From positions 1 through 64,000 of the forward strand of contig CAMVGU010000010.1 of the NCBI GenBank assembly GCA_947167105.1: DNA of 64,000 nt, given 5' to 3'. The notes beneath the pieces are model-generated. The model did not search any database. It was not told where the DNA came from and worked only from the letters and a program-made list of their open reading frames with translations. A program made the translations under genes and the position numbers. The stretch comes from an uncultured Selenomonas sp. Lineage in GTDB: Bacteria > Bacillota > Negativicutes > Selenomonadales > Selenomonadaceae. Of this stretch, positions 37,474-48,373 are shown piece after piece. Each line of letters begins with the position of its first letter. Positions within the stretch are counted from its first letter, which is position 1.

Positions 37474-39039
37474 CTACCAGGGCAGGAAATCCCAGGTAAC
37501 GCTCCAATTATGGCTCTTGCCCCGATAACGCAGGACGAGCTGGGAACAGTGCATATCGTGGAACCAGTAATAGTCCACCTCATTCAGCTTGTGTTTATCC
37601 ATATCGTACCGCAAGCCCACCAGGAACCTATTCTTGTCATCTACGCGGTAGCTGACTCCCGTATCCACTTTGCGGGAAAAATCGTCCAGGTCGTAATCGA
37701 ACAGGGAATTCTTGGTATTTTTATTGGAATAGGAATAGCGTCCGTAAACCGCCCAGCGGTCATCAAATTCCTTGACGGTGGTGGCTGACCAGTCAAAGCC
37801 CCTGTTTTGGGAATCATCGTAGGTTTCCTGGGTAAGGGAGTAGCCCACATTCAGGCCCAGCCACCAATTCTTGCCCAGGGTAATGGGATCACGGGAGAGT
37901 TCGGCACGGTAATAGCGGTGCATACTTCTCACATTGCCCGAGCTCTTGTACCAGCGGCCCAGCTCACCCTTCAGAGTATAATTCAGGTGGGAGCGGAAAC
38001 CCACCGGGCCTCCGTAGGAGTAGATAAAGGAAGGCTCCCGCTTCAGCCAGCGATCCTCACCGTCCTTATAATAACCGTATGCCACCTCAAAGTTGGCCTT
38101 GCCCCAGTTGTAATTGAGTGTGCCCCGGCTTCTCATGCCATGCTTGCTGCTGGCGTACAGATGAGCCCTGCCGTACAGCCCCCCCACCAGGGGAATGCGG
38201 AGATTCTGGGCGATCCAGACACCTTCCCCCTTGGAGTAGCCTACGCTGGGAAAATTGTCCTTGTTCTTCGCTCCCGGCTCCATACTTTGCTCGTAGCGCT
38301 TGCGGGTGAACAGGACCGTGTTTTTCGCCCAGAATTTTGCGTTCTCCACTATCATCTTGTCATTGGGATAGATGGTAATCTTATCGCCGCTCACATGATA
38401 ATCCGGCTTTTTCGCGCCGCATTTCGTGGTGGTGCCTTCATAGATAATGATCTTATCCGGGTAGAACTCGAATTTCTTGCCGGACACATACTGATGGTCC
38501 ACTTTGCCCTTGGCCAGCTCCATGGTGCCTGTCCGCTCGCCGTAGCGGTAGAAGGTATTGACGCCGTCCAGGGTAATGCGGGCCTGTCCGGGGGTGATCT
38601 GCAGCATATGGGCCTCACCGGGCACGGCAATCTCCTGCTTAAGGGTATTGCCCGTCACCAGGCCATCCACGGCATCGAACTGGTGCCCGTCCATCTGCAC
38701 GATATGCACCTTGCCCCGGGCGGTGAACTCCCCGGTATTCTGGTCATAGGTCAGCTCATCGCCCTCGAAGGAAGTGGGCACAGCCTTTGTGGCATCCACC
38801 GGCCGGCGCAGGCGCTGCTTCATTTCCTCGGTGACCCGCACCAGCTCCTCCTGCTCCTCCGTCAATTTGTTCATCAGCCTGGCACGGCGCCTGTTTTCAA
38901 TAAAATCCAGGATGTCAGCTCCCGTGTCCGTCTTCGCTTTGTAAACGGTCTCTGCCATAGCCGTTCCCGGCAGCAGCGACAAGGCCGAAAGCACGGCCAG
39001 CGCTGCCGCCTGTACCTTAAATTTCGTATTCAATGGCAA
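37474..39039 (-). CDS. LptD/OstA-like LPS-assembly outer membrane protein
   Basis: Signal peptide; OstA-like FEGDELTYDQNTGEFTARGKVHIVQMDGHQFDAVDGLVTGN then beta-rich C-terminal half ending ...NWSVTWDFLPW. Confidence 0.82.
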   Translation of the reverse strand: MPLNTKFKVQAAALAVLSALSLLPGTAMAETVYKAKTDTGADILDFIENRRRARLMNKLTEEQEELVRVTEEMKQRLRRPVDATKAVPTSFEGDELTYDQNTGEFTARGKVHIVQMDGHQFDAVDGLVTGNTLKQEIAVPGEAHMLQITPGQARITLDGVNTFYRYGERTGTMELAKGKVDHQYVSGKKFEFYPDKIIIYEGTTTKCGAKKPDYHVSGDKITIYPNDKMIVENAKFWAKNTVLFTRKRYEQSMEPGAKNKDNFPSVGYSKGEGVWIAQNLRIPLVGGLYGRAHLYASSKHGMRSRGTLNYNWGKANFEVAYGYYKDGEDRWLKREPSFIYSYGGPVGFRSHLNYTLKGELGRWYKSSGNVRSMHRYYRAELSRDPITLGKNWWLGLNVGYSLTQETYDDSQNRGFDWSATTVKEFDDRWAVYGRYSYSNKNTKNSLFDYDLDDFSRKVDTGVSYRVDDKNRFLVGLRYDMDKHKLNEVDYYWFHDMHCSQLVLRYRGKSHNWSVTWDFLPW

Positions 39040-39148
39040 AATCTCCTGTTCTCAAATAAGGAACTTCATTGCTGTTCCAAAGCTTACTCTATAGTACAAC
39101 ATTTAGCGCAGTTTATCAAACCGGAATTTAGGGCAAAAAAGAGGCAAA

Positions 39149-39170
39149 AAAAGAGGACGCCTGAGCGTCC
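39149..39170 (-). terminator. Intrinsic terminator
   Basis: Minus strand GGACGCTCAGGCGTCCTCTTTTTTT. Confidence 0.75.
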
Positions 39171-39185
39171 CCCCGTTACTATATT

Positions 39186-40109
39186 TCACTCTGCTCCCGT
39201 CGTGGCCACGCCGTAGAGCATTTCATCCTTCTTTGTCTGGATGTAAAGTTCCGTGCCTGCAGGCAGCTTCACATTCTTGCCCTTGACGAAGGCCGCCCCC
39301 ACCACGCCGATGGGCCCCAGCAGCAGGGCCCCGGCCACGCCGGCTCCTGCCGCCTTGGCGTAGCTGGCATACTGCTGCTTGGCCTCGTCACCGATAAAGG
39401 TATCAACTTCCGTGCCGTCGATGGACTTTATTTGCTTAAAGTCAATTTCCACCTTGGCATCACGGCCGAAATTGCGGGCCTGGCGCACCATGGTGACCAC
39501 CCCTTCCCCCGGCTCTCCCTTGGCCAGGATCAGGTGGCCGTCCAGCACCACATCCTCTGCGGCCTTGATGCGAACCACATCGTCCACCTTGATCTCCCTG
39601 GCATCCACCTCGTCAACCAGGGCAATCTTTATAAGGGTATTGGCCGGCACGGGAATCCGTGCCAGGGGCAGGGTCTCGCTGCCGAAGGAAGCCTTGGAGA
39701 CAGCGGCAATGCGGCTGCGGAAAGTCCCTTCGCCGGTCTTGCCGAAAATAGCCATCTCTATATCGGAAAGGCGTTCCAGCACCGGCTTCATGCTGACCTC
39801 ATGGCCCATATTCCACTCGATGGCGTTCATCTCCGCCATCACCGAGGGCTTGCCACCGTTCTCATAAAGCTCCCCGTACAGGGCATCCACCCGGGCCATC
39901 AGGCTGCCCTCCCGGTGGCTGCCGTCGTAATCCTTCTCCAGCTTGTTCAGCCGTTCCAGCAAGGCCCCCGTCTGCTCCATGCCATAAGTGTCCTGCTCAA
40001 TCAGCTTCAGCTTGTCCTGCACCGTCTCCGGCACCGCCGCTGCCGCCAGCCCCGCCGTCGTCACCAACAGCACAGCGCACAGCAGCACGCTAATGAATTT
40101 TCTCAACAT
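39186..40109 (-). CDS. Exported protein of unknown function, glycine-zipper-like C-terminal segment
   Basis: Signal peptide MLRKFISVLLCAVLLVTTAGLAAAA; AAGAGVAGALLLGPIGVVGAAFVKG. Confidence 0.75.
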   Translation of the reverse strand: MLRKFISVLLCAVLLVTTAGLAAAAVPETVQDKLKLIEQDTYGMEQTGALLERLNKLEKDYDGSHREGSLMARVDALYGELYENGGKPSVMAEMNAIEWNMGHEVSMKPVLERLSDIEMAIFGKTGEGTFRSRIAAVSKASFGSETLPLARIPVPANTLIKIALVDEVDAREIKVDDVVRIKAAEDVVLDGHLILAKGEPGEGVVTMVRQARNFGRDAKVEIDFKQIKSIDGTEVDTFIGDEAKQQYASYAKAAGAGVAGALLLGPIGVVGAAFVKGKNVKLPAGTELYIQTKKDEMLYGVATTGAE

Positions 40110-40159
40110 GCTTATCCCCTCCAATACCTACATGCCTTACTCCTGTAAATGTTCCTTAT

Positions 40160-40463
40160 TTCTCAATGTACTGAAATAAAGCTCCCTCAAACTCCGCGCC
40201 CAGGGATGGGCGCTGCCGCCCTCGTTCTCCAAGGAAGGGAACCCGTGTCCCGCCTCGTTCATATCCGCAATAATTGCCCGATATGCGGCCATCTGCTGCG
40301 TCATCGTCAGTCGCCATAGCCCGCTATGGCTCCTTCCTCTTCCTTGCATCTGACCACATCTCGAACAATTATTTTTGCGTATCTGAACGAGGTGGGACAC
40401 CGGGGCGGCGGTTTTCTTTGGTTACTTTCTTTGTCCACACAAAGAAAGTAACACCACTAGCCC
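40160..40463. repeat. R3 dispersed repeat interrupted by MITE-B
   Basis: R3 left arm to GGAAGGGAAC and right arm GGGCGGCGGTTTTCTTTGG flank 40243-40402. Confidence 0.85.
40243..40402. mobile_element. MITE-B copy 2 (~160 bp, long TIRs)
   Basis: CCGTGTCCCGCCTCGTTCATATCCGCAATAATTG ... CAATTATTTTTGCGTATCTGAACGAGGTGGGACACCGG. Confidence 0.82.
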
Positions 40464-40466
40464 CGC

Positions 40467-41396
40467 CTACTGCACCTCCCCACCCCGGCTCTCCAAATAA
40501 AGCATAGCCTTAGTCTCCGGCCTGTGTCCCTCGTAGGGCTCAGGATGAATAACCACATCGAAAGTACCGAAGGCAGCACGGATTTTCTCCTCCAACTCAT
40601 CGCAGACAGCGTGAACCCTGGCAAGATGCATGCTGCCATCAAAGAGCAAATGCACATCCAGCAGCTTGCAGGAACCGGACTTCCTGGTACGCAGGCAGTG
40701 AATCCCCTTCACCTCCGGCGCGCTCTTCAAAATCTCGCCGATGCGCTCCTCCTCCTCCTCCGGCAGGCTGGCATCCGTCAGCTCCAGAGAGGCCCTCCTG
40801 GCCATATGCCAGCCCTCCCGGAAGATAATGCCCGCCACAAAGATGGCGATAACCGCATCCAGCGGGGCCCAGCCGGTGATCTCCATGGCGAACATGCCCA
40901 CCAGCACCCCCACGGAAGTCCAGATATCCGCCCGCAGGTGCAGCCCGTCCGCCTCCAGGGCCTGGGAGCCCGTCAGCCTTGCCACCCTCAGCAGCCTTTG
41001 GGATACAGCCAGGTTGATGATGATGGAAAACAGCATTATCACCACGCCGTAGCCCAGCCCCTTCGGCACCTCCGGCTCCAGCAGCAAAGCTTCAATGGCC
41101 TCCCAGACAATGGCGAAAGCGGCTCCCACAATCAGCAGGGCCTCCGCCGCCGCCGAAAGATTCTCGAACTTGCCGTGGCCATAATCATGCTCCATATCCG
41201 GCGGCTCCACGGACTTCCTGACAGCCAGCCAGGCGATCAGGGCCGCCAGGAGATCCACGCCGGAATGAAGGGCCTCGGAAATCAGGCTGACAGCGCCAAT
41301 GGAAAGCCCCACCAGGAGCTTGGCCAGCACCAGGACCGTATTGGAGGCAATGGATAGACTTGCAGTCTGCCGCTTCAAGCGGTCATTCTCTGTCAT
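40467..41396 (-). CDS. Cation diffusion facilitator family transporter
   Basis: SLISEALHSGVDLLAALIAWLAVRKS; DYGHGKFENLSA; ALEADGLHLRADIWTSVGVLVG. Confidence 0.93.
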   Translation of the reverse strand: MTENDRLKRQTASLSIASNTVLVLAKLLVGLSIGAVSLISEALHSGVDLLAALIAWLAVRKSVEPPDMEHDYGHGKFENLSAAAEALLIVGAAFAIVWEAIEALLLEPEVPKGLGYGVVIMLFSIIINLAVSQRLLRVARLTGSQALEADGLHLRADIWTSVGVLVGMFAMEITGWAPLDAVIAIFVAGIIFREGWHMARRASLELTDASLPEEEEERIGEILKSAPEVKGIHCLRTRKSGSCKLLDVHLLFDGSMHLARVHAVCDELEEKIRAAFGTFDVVIHPEPYEGHRPETKAMLYLESRGGEVQ

Positions 41397-41419
41397 AAGC
41401 ATCCCCCCGTGGTGCAATC

Positions 41420-41893
41420 TCAATAAGACCTGGCAGCCTGCCTGGCCTTCTCCGCCTGCAGCTCATAGATAAAAGCCACCACCGCGCTCATGGGGGAAGT
41501 TGCCCCGTAGCCCTGGGGAGCCTCCTGCACAGGCCGGGACTCCAGCACCTTTTTCGTATCATAGACCTGGACGGTGGTATGGAAAATCTGATAAGTGTAG
41601 AGGCCCCGGTCGAACTGTATCTGGTACAGATAGCGGCGATTGGCCCTGGCCTTCACCACCGCCACAGTTGCCCTGGAAATATTGGGATGGGCACCATTTG
41701 GCCCAATGACCACCGTATCCGCATCCACATAATAGCCCGTTGTCCCGTTAGCGTCCACAAAGCGCATATCCTCAGCATGGCACAGGGAGCTAAAGAGAAG
41801 CATCAGCCCCGCAGCCAGCACAATAATCCTTTTCGGCACACTGCCGCCCCCCTTGTTCTTGTAATCGTGCCCCATTATAACGCAATTATTCAA
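41420..41893 (-). CDS. Exported protein of unknown function
   Basis: Lipoprotein/signal-like PKRIIVLAAGLMLLFSSLCHAEDM; true start may be internal GTG. Confidence 0.6.
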   Translation of the reverse strand: MNNCVIMGHDYKNKGGGSVPKRIIVLAAGLMLLFSSLCHAEDMRFVDANGTTGYYVDADTVVIGPNGAHPNISRATVAVVKARANRRYLYQIQFDRGLYTYQIFHTTVQVYDTKKVLESRPVQEAPQGYGATSPMSAVVAFIYELQAEKARQAARSY

Positions 41894-41932
41894 GTTTTGC
41901 CAGTGGCAAATCTAGAACAATGGCCCTTATAT
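41874..41932. repeat. Imperfect palindrome of the TTATAACGCCATTGTTC family
   Basis: ATTATAACGCAATTATTCAAGTTTTGCCAGTGGCAAATCTAGAACAATGGCCCTTATAT. Confidence 0.7.
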
Positions 41933-42057
41933 ACTATCTGCTATCATCTGTAAATACAAGGAAAGGACCTAATTTATAACGCCATTGTTCCAGCTTTGTC
42001 GATAGACAAAGCTTCCTCTCGGCGTTTTGCCACGGGGACTAGCTTCGCGTCGCACGA

Positions 42058-42115
42058 GGCGGGAGATATGCTCCCGCCTGTTTAGATGTACCACCCCCAC
42101 TTGTAGAAGTGGGGG
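42058..42115. repeat. Tandem hairpins incl. solo IS605-type end
   Basis: GGCGGGAGATATGCTCCCGCC then CCCCCACTTGTAGAAGTGGGGG; latter identical to 12-33. Confidence 0.7.
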
Positions 42116-42137
42116 ACATCCTTTGCCTCGTTATATG

Positions 42138-42183
42138 TCCGCCCCCTTGGGGGCGGGGGACCCTCTTGAGGGTGGTGGGGGGA
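42138..42183. repeat. R2 dispersed double-hairpin repeat
   Basis: TCCGCCCCCTTGGGGGCGGGGGACCCTCTTGAGGGTGGTGGGGGGA. Confidence 0.8.
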
Positions 42184-42386
42184 ATGGCAGGTTCTATGGT
42201 TTGTCGATGTAAGTAAGAGGCTGGCGAGGTAAGTTAGTGGTGGGCGCTGGATTACAGGGTCTTAAATTCTCATTTTTCCGGCAGGATTTCTCCTGCCATG
42301 GAGAGAACTGTAAACAAGTGTCAATCACCCTCTGCGCCGTTCAAAATGTTTTGCACAAAGTCCACCCAGACAAAGGAGTTTTGCCC

Positions 42387-43256
42387 ATGCGACTACTGAA
42401 GGCCATGCAGGAGGCAGAGCGCTTCTCCCCTACCGAGCAGTCCGTCATTGACTATATGCTGAAAAATCCCCAGGAAATCGGCAGCCTCTCCATCCGGGAG
42501 CTGGCTGAGCGCACCTTCACCAGTCCGGCGGCGGTGTTCCGGCTTTGCCAGAAATTCGGGCTGAAGGGATACAATGAGTTCAAGATACGCTTTATGAGCG
42601 AAATGAGCCGTGCCTCCCATGACGGCTCCGTGTCGGCCATCATCAAGCGCCCCATCACCGACAGGGACTCTGTCCGGGACATCGTGCGGAAAATGGCGGC
42701 CCTGGAAATTGAGGCCATTGAGGAAACCCGCAACGAAATGGACATGGAGCAGCTTGAGCGCATCGCAGACCTTATGGAAAAGGCTGCCGTTATCGACATC
42801 TACGCCTACGACCAGAACTTTGCCCTGGCGGAAACGGCGGTGTACAACCTCCTGCAGGTGAAGAAAACCGCCGTGGCCCATAATGCCATGAACAGCCAGT
42901 TTTCCCAGGCCCTGATTGCAGACAAGAGCCATCTGGCCATCATCATCAGCCGCTCCGGGGAAAACCAGCGGCTCATGCGCACCGCCAAAATCCTGAAGGA
43001 AAGGCGGGTGCCCACCGTCCTCCTGTCCAGGGCCAAGGACGCACCTATCGCCCCCCTCTGCGACGAATTCCTCTATGTGGCCAATACCTTTGAGTACCTT
43101 GACTGCGGCGGCAATATCTTCAGCGTGGGGCTGCGTTATTACTTCGACGTGCTGGTGGGCATCCTGCTCTCCCGCCATTACCGGGAAGTAGAAGACTTCT
43201 ACTGCATCTTCGAGAATAATATCGGCCACTCGGAGGACAGGGACAGGCTGTGGTAG
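42387..43256 (+). CDS. MurR/RpiR family transcriptional regulator
   Basis: MRLLKAMQEAERFSPTEQSVIDYMLKNPQEIGSLSIRELAERTFTSPAAVFRLCQKFGLKGYNEFK; SIS domain. Confidence 0.93.
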   Translation: MRLLKAMQEAERFSPTEQSVIDYMLKNPQEIGSLSIRELAERTFTSPAAVFRLCQKFGLKGYNEFKIRFMSEMSRASHDGSVSAIIKRPITDRDSVRDIVRKMAALEIEAIEETRNEMDMEQLERIADLMEKAAVIDIYAYDQNFALAETAVYNLLQVKKTAVAHNAMNSQFSQALIADKSHLAIIISRSGENQRLMRTAKILKERRVPTVLLSRAKDAPIAPLCDEFLYVANTFEYLDCGGNIFSVGLRYYFDVLVGILLSRHYREVEDFYCIFENNIGHSEDRDRLW

Positions 43257-43287
43257 CATCGGACAAAACAATAATAATCGGCCCAAA

Positions 43288-43322
43288 GTGGAACAGCGTT
43301 TTATCCTGTTCCGCTTTTTTTC
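43288..43322 (+). terminator. Intrinsic terminator
   Basis: GGAACAGcgttttatcCTGTTCCGCTTTTTT. Confidence 0.75.
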
Positions 43323-43474
43323 GTTTCTTTTGAAACGTCATTCCAGAACTGTCTGAATCTCTTGAAGGGAGGAAATTCCTGTGCTATATTGTGGCCATGC
43401 CAAGGAAGATCCTCCCCGGCGCGCAGGGGAACATGAACTTATCCCGACAATCTTTAAGAAAGAGAGGACTTTTC

Positions 43475-44782
43475 ATGACGAAACAAGAGATGTTCGACAA
43501 ATTTGTCGAATTCATGGCTCGCTTCGCCGAGTACAAGGCAGTGGCGGCCCTCCGCGACGGCTTCATCATGACCACGCCGTTCACTATCTGCGGTTCCCTT
43601 TTCCTGCTCATTGCCAATCTGCCCATACCGGGCTATCCCGAATTTATGGCAGGGATATTCGGCCCCCACTGGACAGACCCCTTAAATGCCGTGGCAGGCG
43701 GTACTTTCAACATCCTGGGGATAATTGCAGTGCTGGCTGTCACCTATAAATATGTAGAAGCCGAGGGCTGTGATGCCATTATGGCCTCCATCCTGGCCCT
43801 GGCTGCCTTCGTCATCGTCATGCCTGCTTCCGTAGCCGTGGAGGGCGGCGGAATGGCCGACAACGTAATCCCGAAACTCTGGGGCGGCAGCAACGGCGTT
43901 ATCACCGCCATCCTGATTTCCTTCTTTACCTCCTATGTGTTCTGCTGGTGCGAAAAGAACCATGTGGGCATCAAGATGCCTGCGGCGGTGCCCGGCGGCG
44001 TAGCCAGAGCCTTTGAGGCCCTGACCCCCGGTGTCATCCTCTTTACCTCGGCTTCCCTGATCTACGGCCTGTGCCACTTCATGGGAGCCACCACCTTCCC
44101 GGAGCTGATTTTCAAGGTAGTGCAGACCCCTCTGCAGGGCCTTTCCGATACGGTCATCGGTGGTTCCATCTTCTCCATGCTCATGACCCTCTTGTTCTGG
44201 GCCGGCGTCCATGGCCCCAACGTGGTGGGTGGCATCTTGAACCCCCTGATGATTGCCAACTCCCTGGACAACCAGAAAATCCTTGATGCGGGTCTCGCCC
44301 TCATCGGCAACCCCGATGCCCATATCCTCACCATCCAGATCACCGATACCATCATGAAGCCCGGCGGCTGCGGCGCCACCTTCGGCCTCCTCATTGCCAG
44401 CTATCTGGTGGCACGTTCCCAGCAGATGAAGACCATCACCCGCCTGGGCACAGTCCCCGGTCTTTTCAATATCAACGAGCCTATCATCTTCGGTCTGCCC
44501 ATTGTGTTCAACCCCTACATGCTGGTTCCCTTCTGCCTGGCCCAGCTTGCTACCATGCTGATTGCTTATGGCTCTATTGCAGTGGGCTTTATGGCTCCCT
44601 TCAGCGCCATCCAGGTGCCCTGGACCACGCCTCCCATTATCGCCGGTTTCCTGATGAACGGCTGGCAGGGGGCTGTGGTACAGATTCTGGGCCTGGCCGC
44701 CGCCACCGCCATCTACTTCCCCTTCGTGAAAGCCCAGGATAATGCTTTCTATAAAGAGGAGCAGGAGGCCGAGGCTGAGTAA
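43475..44782 (+). CDS. PTS Lac/Cel-type transporter subunit IIC
   Basis: Polytopic; LGTVPGLFNINEPIIFGLPIVFNPYMLVPF typical EIIC(Lac/Cel). Confidence 0.93.
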   Translation: MTKQEMFDKFVEFMARFAEYKAVAALRDGFIMTTPFTICGSLFLLIANLPIPGYPEFMAGIFGPHWTDPLNAVAGGTFNILGIIAVLAVTYKYVEAEGCDAIMASILALAAFVIVMPASVAVEGGGMADNVIPKLWGGSNGVITAILISFFTSYVFCWCEKNHVGIKMPAAVPGGVARAFEALTPGVILFTSASLIYGLCHFMGATTFPELIFKVVQTPLQGLSDTVIGGSIFSMLMTLLFWAGVHGPNVVGGILNPLMIANSLDNQKILDAGLALIGNPDAHILTIQITDTIMKPGGCGATFGLLIASYLVARSQQMKTITRLGTVPGLFNINEPIIFGLPIVFNPYMLVPFCLAQLATMLIAYGSIAVGFMAPFSAIQVPWTTPPIIAGFLMNGWQGAVVQILGLAAATAIYFPFVKAQDNAFYKEEQEAEAE

Positions 44783-44835
44783 CAGCCTCCCCCCCCCGGC
44801 TTTGAATAACTGTTATATAAAAGGAGTGCATCACC

Positions 44836-45138
44836 ATGAAAAAAATCATTCTTCTCTGCGCCGCCGGTATGTCCACCTCTATGCTGGTGAAGAAAATGCA
44901 GGAGGCTGCCGCTGCGGACAGCTACGAGTGCGAAATCGCCGCTTATCCCACCTCTGAGGCCAAGGACAAGGCTGCCGATGCCGATGTGATCCTCCTGGGG
45001 CCCCAGGTGCGTTTCTCCAAGGGCAAGGTGGAGGAAGCCTGCCCCGGCATTCCCGTGGAAGCCATCGACATGAAGCTCTACGGCCGCATGGACGGCAAAG
45101 GGGTACTGGCTGCCGCCAGAAAGCTCATAGGCGACTGA
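44836..45138 (+). CDS. PTS Lac/Cel-type subunit IIB
   Basis: MKKIILLCAAGMSTSMLVKKMQEAA (phosphocysteine motif CAAGMSTS). Confidence 0.94.
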   Translation: MKKIILLCAAGMSTSMLVKKMQEAAAADSYECEIAAYPTSEAKDKAADADVILLGPQVRFSKGKVEEACPGIPVEAIDMKLYGRMDGKGVLAAARKLIGD

Positions 45139-45157
45139 GCGGGGAGGCAAGCACACA

Positions 45158-46931
<1,774 letters not shown>

Positions 46932-46940
46932 AAACGGGGG

Positions 46941-47107
46941 TTAGGGCGTGTTGATTAAATGAGCTTAGTCCATATTTGTGGGGATTGGCTGTCCATGCAA
47001 GGCGACAAACCGCAGGCATAGTGGTGCTATGCTGAGGATTTGTCAACGCAGCAGGGGCAGTCAAGACCCATGAAGATGGGCTGAGTGAATTAATCAACAC
47101 GCCCTAA
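46941..47107. mobile_element. MITE-C copy 1 (~165 bp)
   Basis: TTAGGGCGTGTTGATTAA ... TTAATCAACACGCCCTAA; near-identical to 52333-52494. Confidence 0.88.
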
Positions 47108-47111
47108 ATGC

Positions 47112-47165
47112 CCCCAAAAAAGAGAATCCCATCCGCACAAGCCTGCGAATGGGATTCTCTTTATT
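47112..47165. terminator. Hairpin terminator
   Basis: AAAAAAGAGAATCCCATcc...gAATGGGATTCTCTTTATTT; arms match hairpin at 5363-5410. Confidence 0.65.
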
Positions 47166-47169
47166 TATG

Positions 47170-47264
47170 TCCGCCCCCCTGGGGGCGGGGGACCGCCGCA
47201 GGCGGTGGTGGGGGGGGGGGAACCCCCTTGGGGGCGGGGGACCCTCCTGAGGATGGGGGGGGGA
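47170..47264. repeat. Tandem duplication of R2 repeat
   Basis: CCGCCCCCCTGGGGGCGGGGGACCGCCGCAGGCGGTGG... then CCCCCTTGGGGGCGGGGGACCCTCCTGAGGATGG. Confidence 0.75.
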
Positions 47265-47302
47265 GCTATGGCAGTGGGAGCAAGCGACAGGCTAAAAGCC
47301 CA

Positions 47303-48166
47303 TCACTCAAAAGGCACCCCTGCCCCCACGGCAGTCACCTGGGGCGCTTCACCCTCAAAGGATATATCCATCTGCACTTCCCCCTGGGGCAGGGGAGTTT
47401 CCTCTACGCTGTAGTCCTTCGGCTCCGCTTCCCTTGCCCTGGCTTCATCGTTTGCCGCCGAGATTTTCTCATCCTCCTTATCATCCCTCCTGCGCCGGTG
47501 CTCCGCCAGGGCGGCGGCGCTTTTGGCCATGGCGTAGAGGTCCTTATTGAACTCCATCAGCTCTTTCTCATCCGCGGGGGAGACCTTCCTGCCGTGCATA
47601 ATGCGGGAGGCCGTGGTCATGGCGCGGGACATCTTGTCATTGGCCTCCTGCATGGCATCCCTGCTCTGGCGGGCATTGGCGGCCTCATGCAGCAGCATAT
47701 TGTGCAGGGAAACAGCCTTTTTGGCATCCTGTATCTGCTTATTGACGGCAAGGAGCTGCTTCTTCACATCATCAGCCAGCTCCACCTGCCTGCCGCCAAT
47801 CTCGATATAGCCCTGCTTTATGGCACGCTGCAGCATGGCCCCGTTGCCGAAGGAAACAGAAAAGCGATTGCTATCCCCCTGGCGTCTGAGGCTGAATTCT
47901 ATCTCAGGCTCCTGCCCGCCGGATTTTCCTGCGGCCTTTTGCTCTGCCTGGCTGAGTTTCTGTCCGGCGGGGGAAATCTCCACCTTATCCCTCTGATTTT
48001 CCGCCCTCTCGCTGCTACGCCTCGCAACATAGGCAGCGGCGGCGTCCCTGTCCCCCTCGGGGATATACACGGCATCCTTCATAATCCGCTCATGCAGTGC
48101 CTTGGCTGTGGGCTGCTTGCTGTAAAAATCAAGCTCCGCTTTGGTCATGTTCTGGAGAATACGCAT
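47303..48166 (-). CDS. Hypothetical alpha-helical protein
   Basis: Likely start MRILQNMTKAELDFYSKQ; no family recognised. Confidence 0.6.
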   Translation of the reverse strand: MRILQNMTKAELDFYSKQPTAKALHERIMKDAVYIPEGDRDAAAAYVARRSSERAENQRDKVEISPAGQKLSQAEQKAAGKSGGQEPEIEFSLRRQGDSNRFSVSFGNGAMLQRAIKQGYIEIGGRQVELADDVKKQLLAVNKQIQDAKKAVSLHNMLLHEAANARQSRDAMQEANDKMSRAMTTASRIMHGRKVSPADEKELMEFNKDLYAMAKSAAALAEHRRRRDDKEDEKISAANDEARAREAEPKDYSVEETPLPQGEVQMDISFEGEAPQVTAVGAGVPFE

Positions 48167-48284
48167 GCTCCTCACCTTCCTTGATGATTCCCTGATGAAA
48201 TATTGCATATCCGCTCATAGCCATATATCGTAGATTTTTACCAAGAACTTAAATAAACGCGCAAAACTTCGTGTTCCTGCATAC

Positions 48285-48331
48285 TCTCCCCCACCACCGC
48301 TATCGCGGTCCCCCGCCCCCAAGGGGGCGGA
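48285..48331. repeat. R2 dispersed double-hairpin repeat
   Basis: CTCCCCCACCACCGCTATCGCGGTCCCCCGCCCCCAAGGGGGCGGA. Confidence 0.8.
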
Positions 48332-48340
48332 CAAGTAAAA

Positions 48341-48369
48341 GCAGGCAGCCCCCGCGGGGGCTGCCTGCC
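48341..48369. terminator. Strong hairpin (probable terminator)
   Basis: GCAGGCAGCCCCCGCGGGGGCTGCCTGC perfect palindrome just 3' of 48374..48991. Confidence 0.65.
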
Positions 48370-48373
48370 GTGC

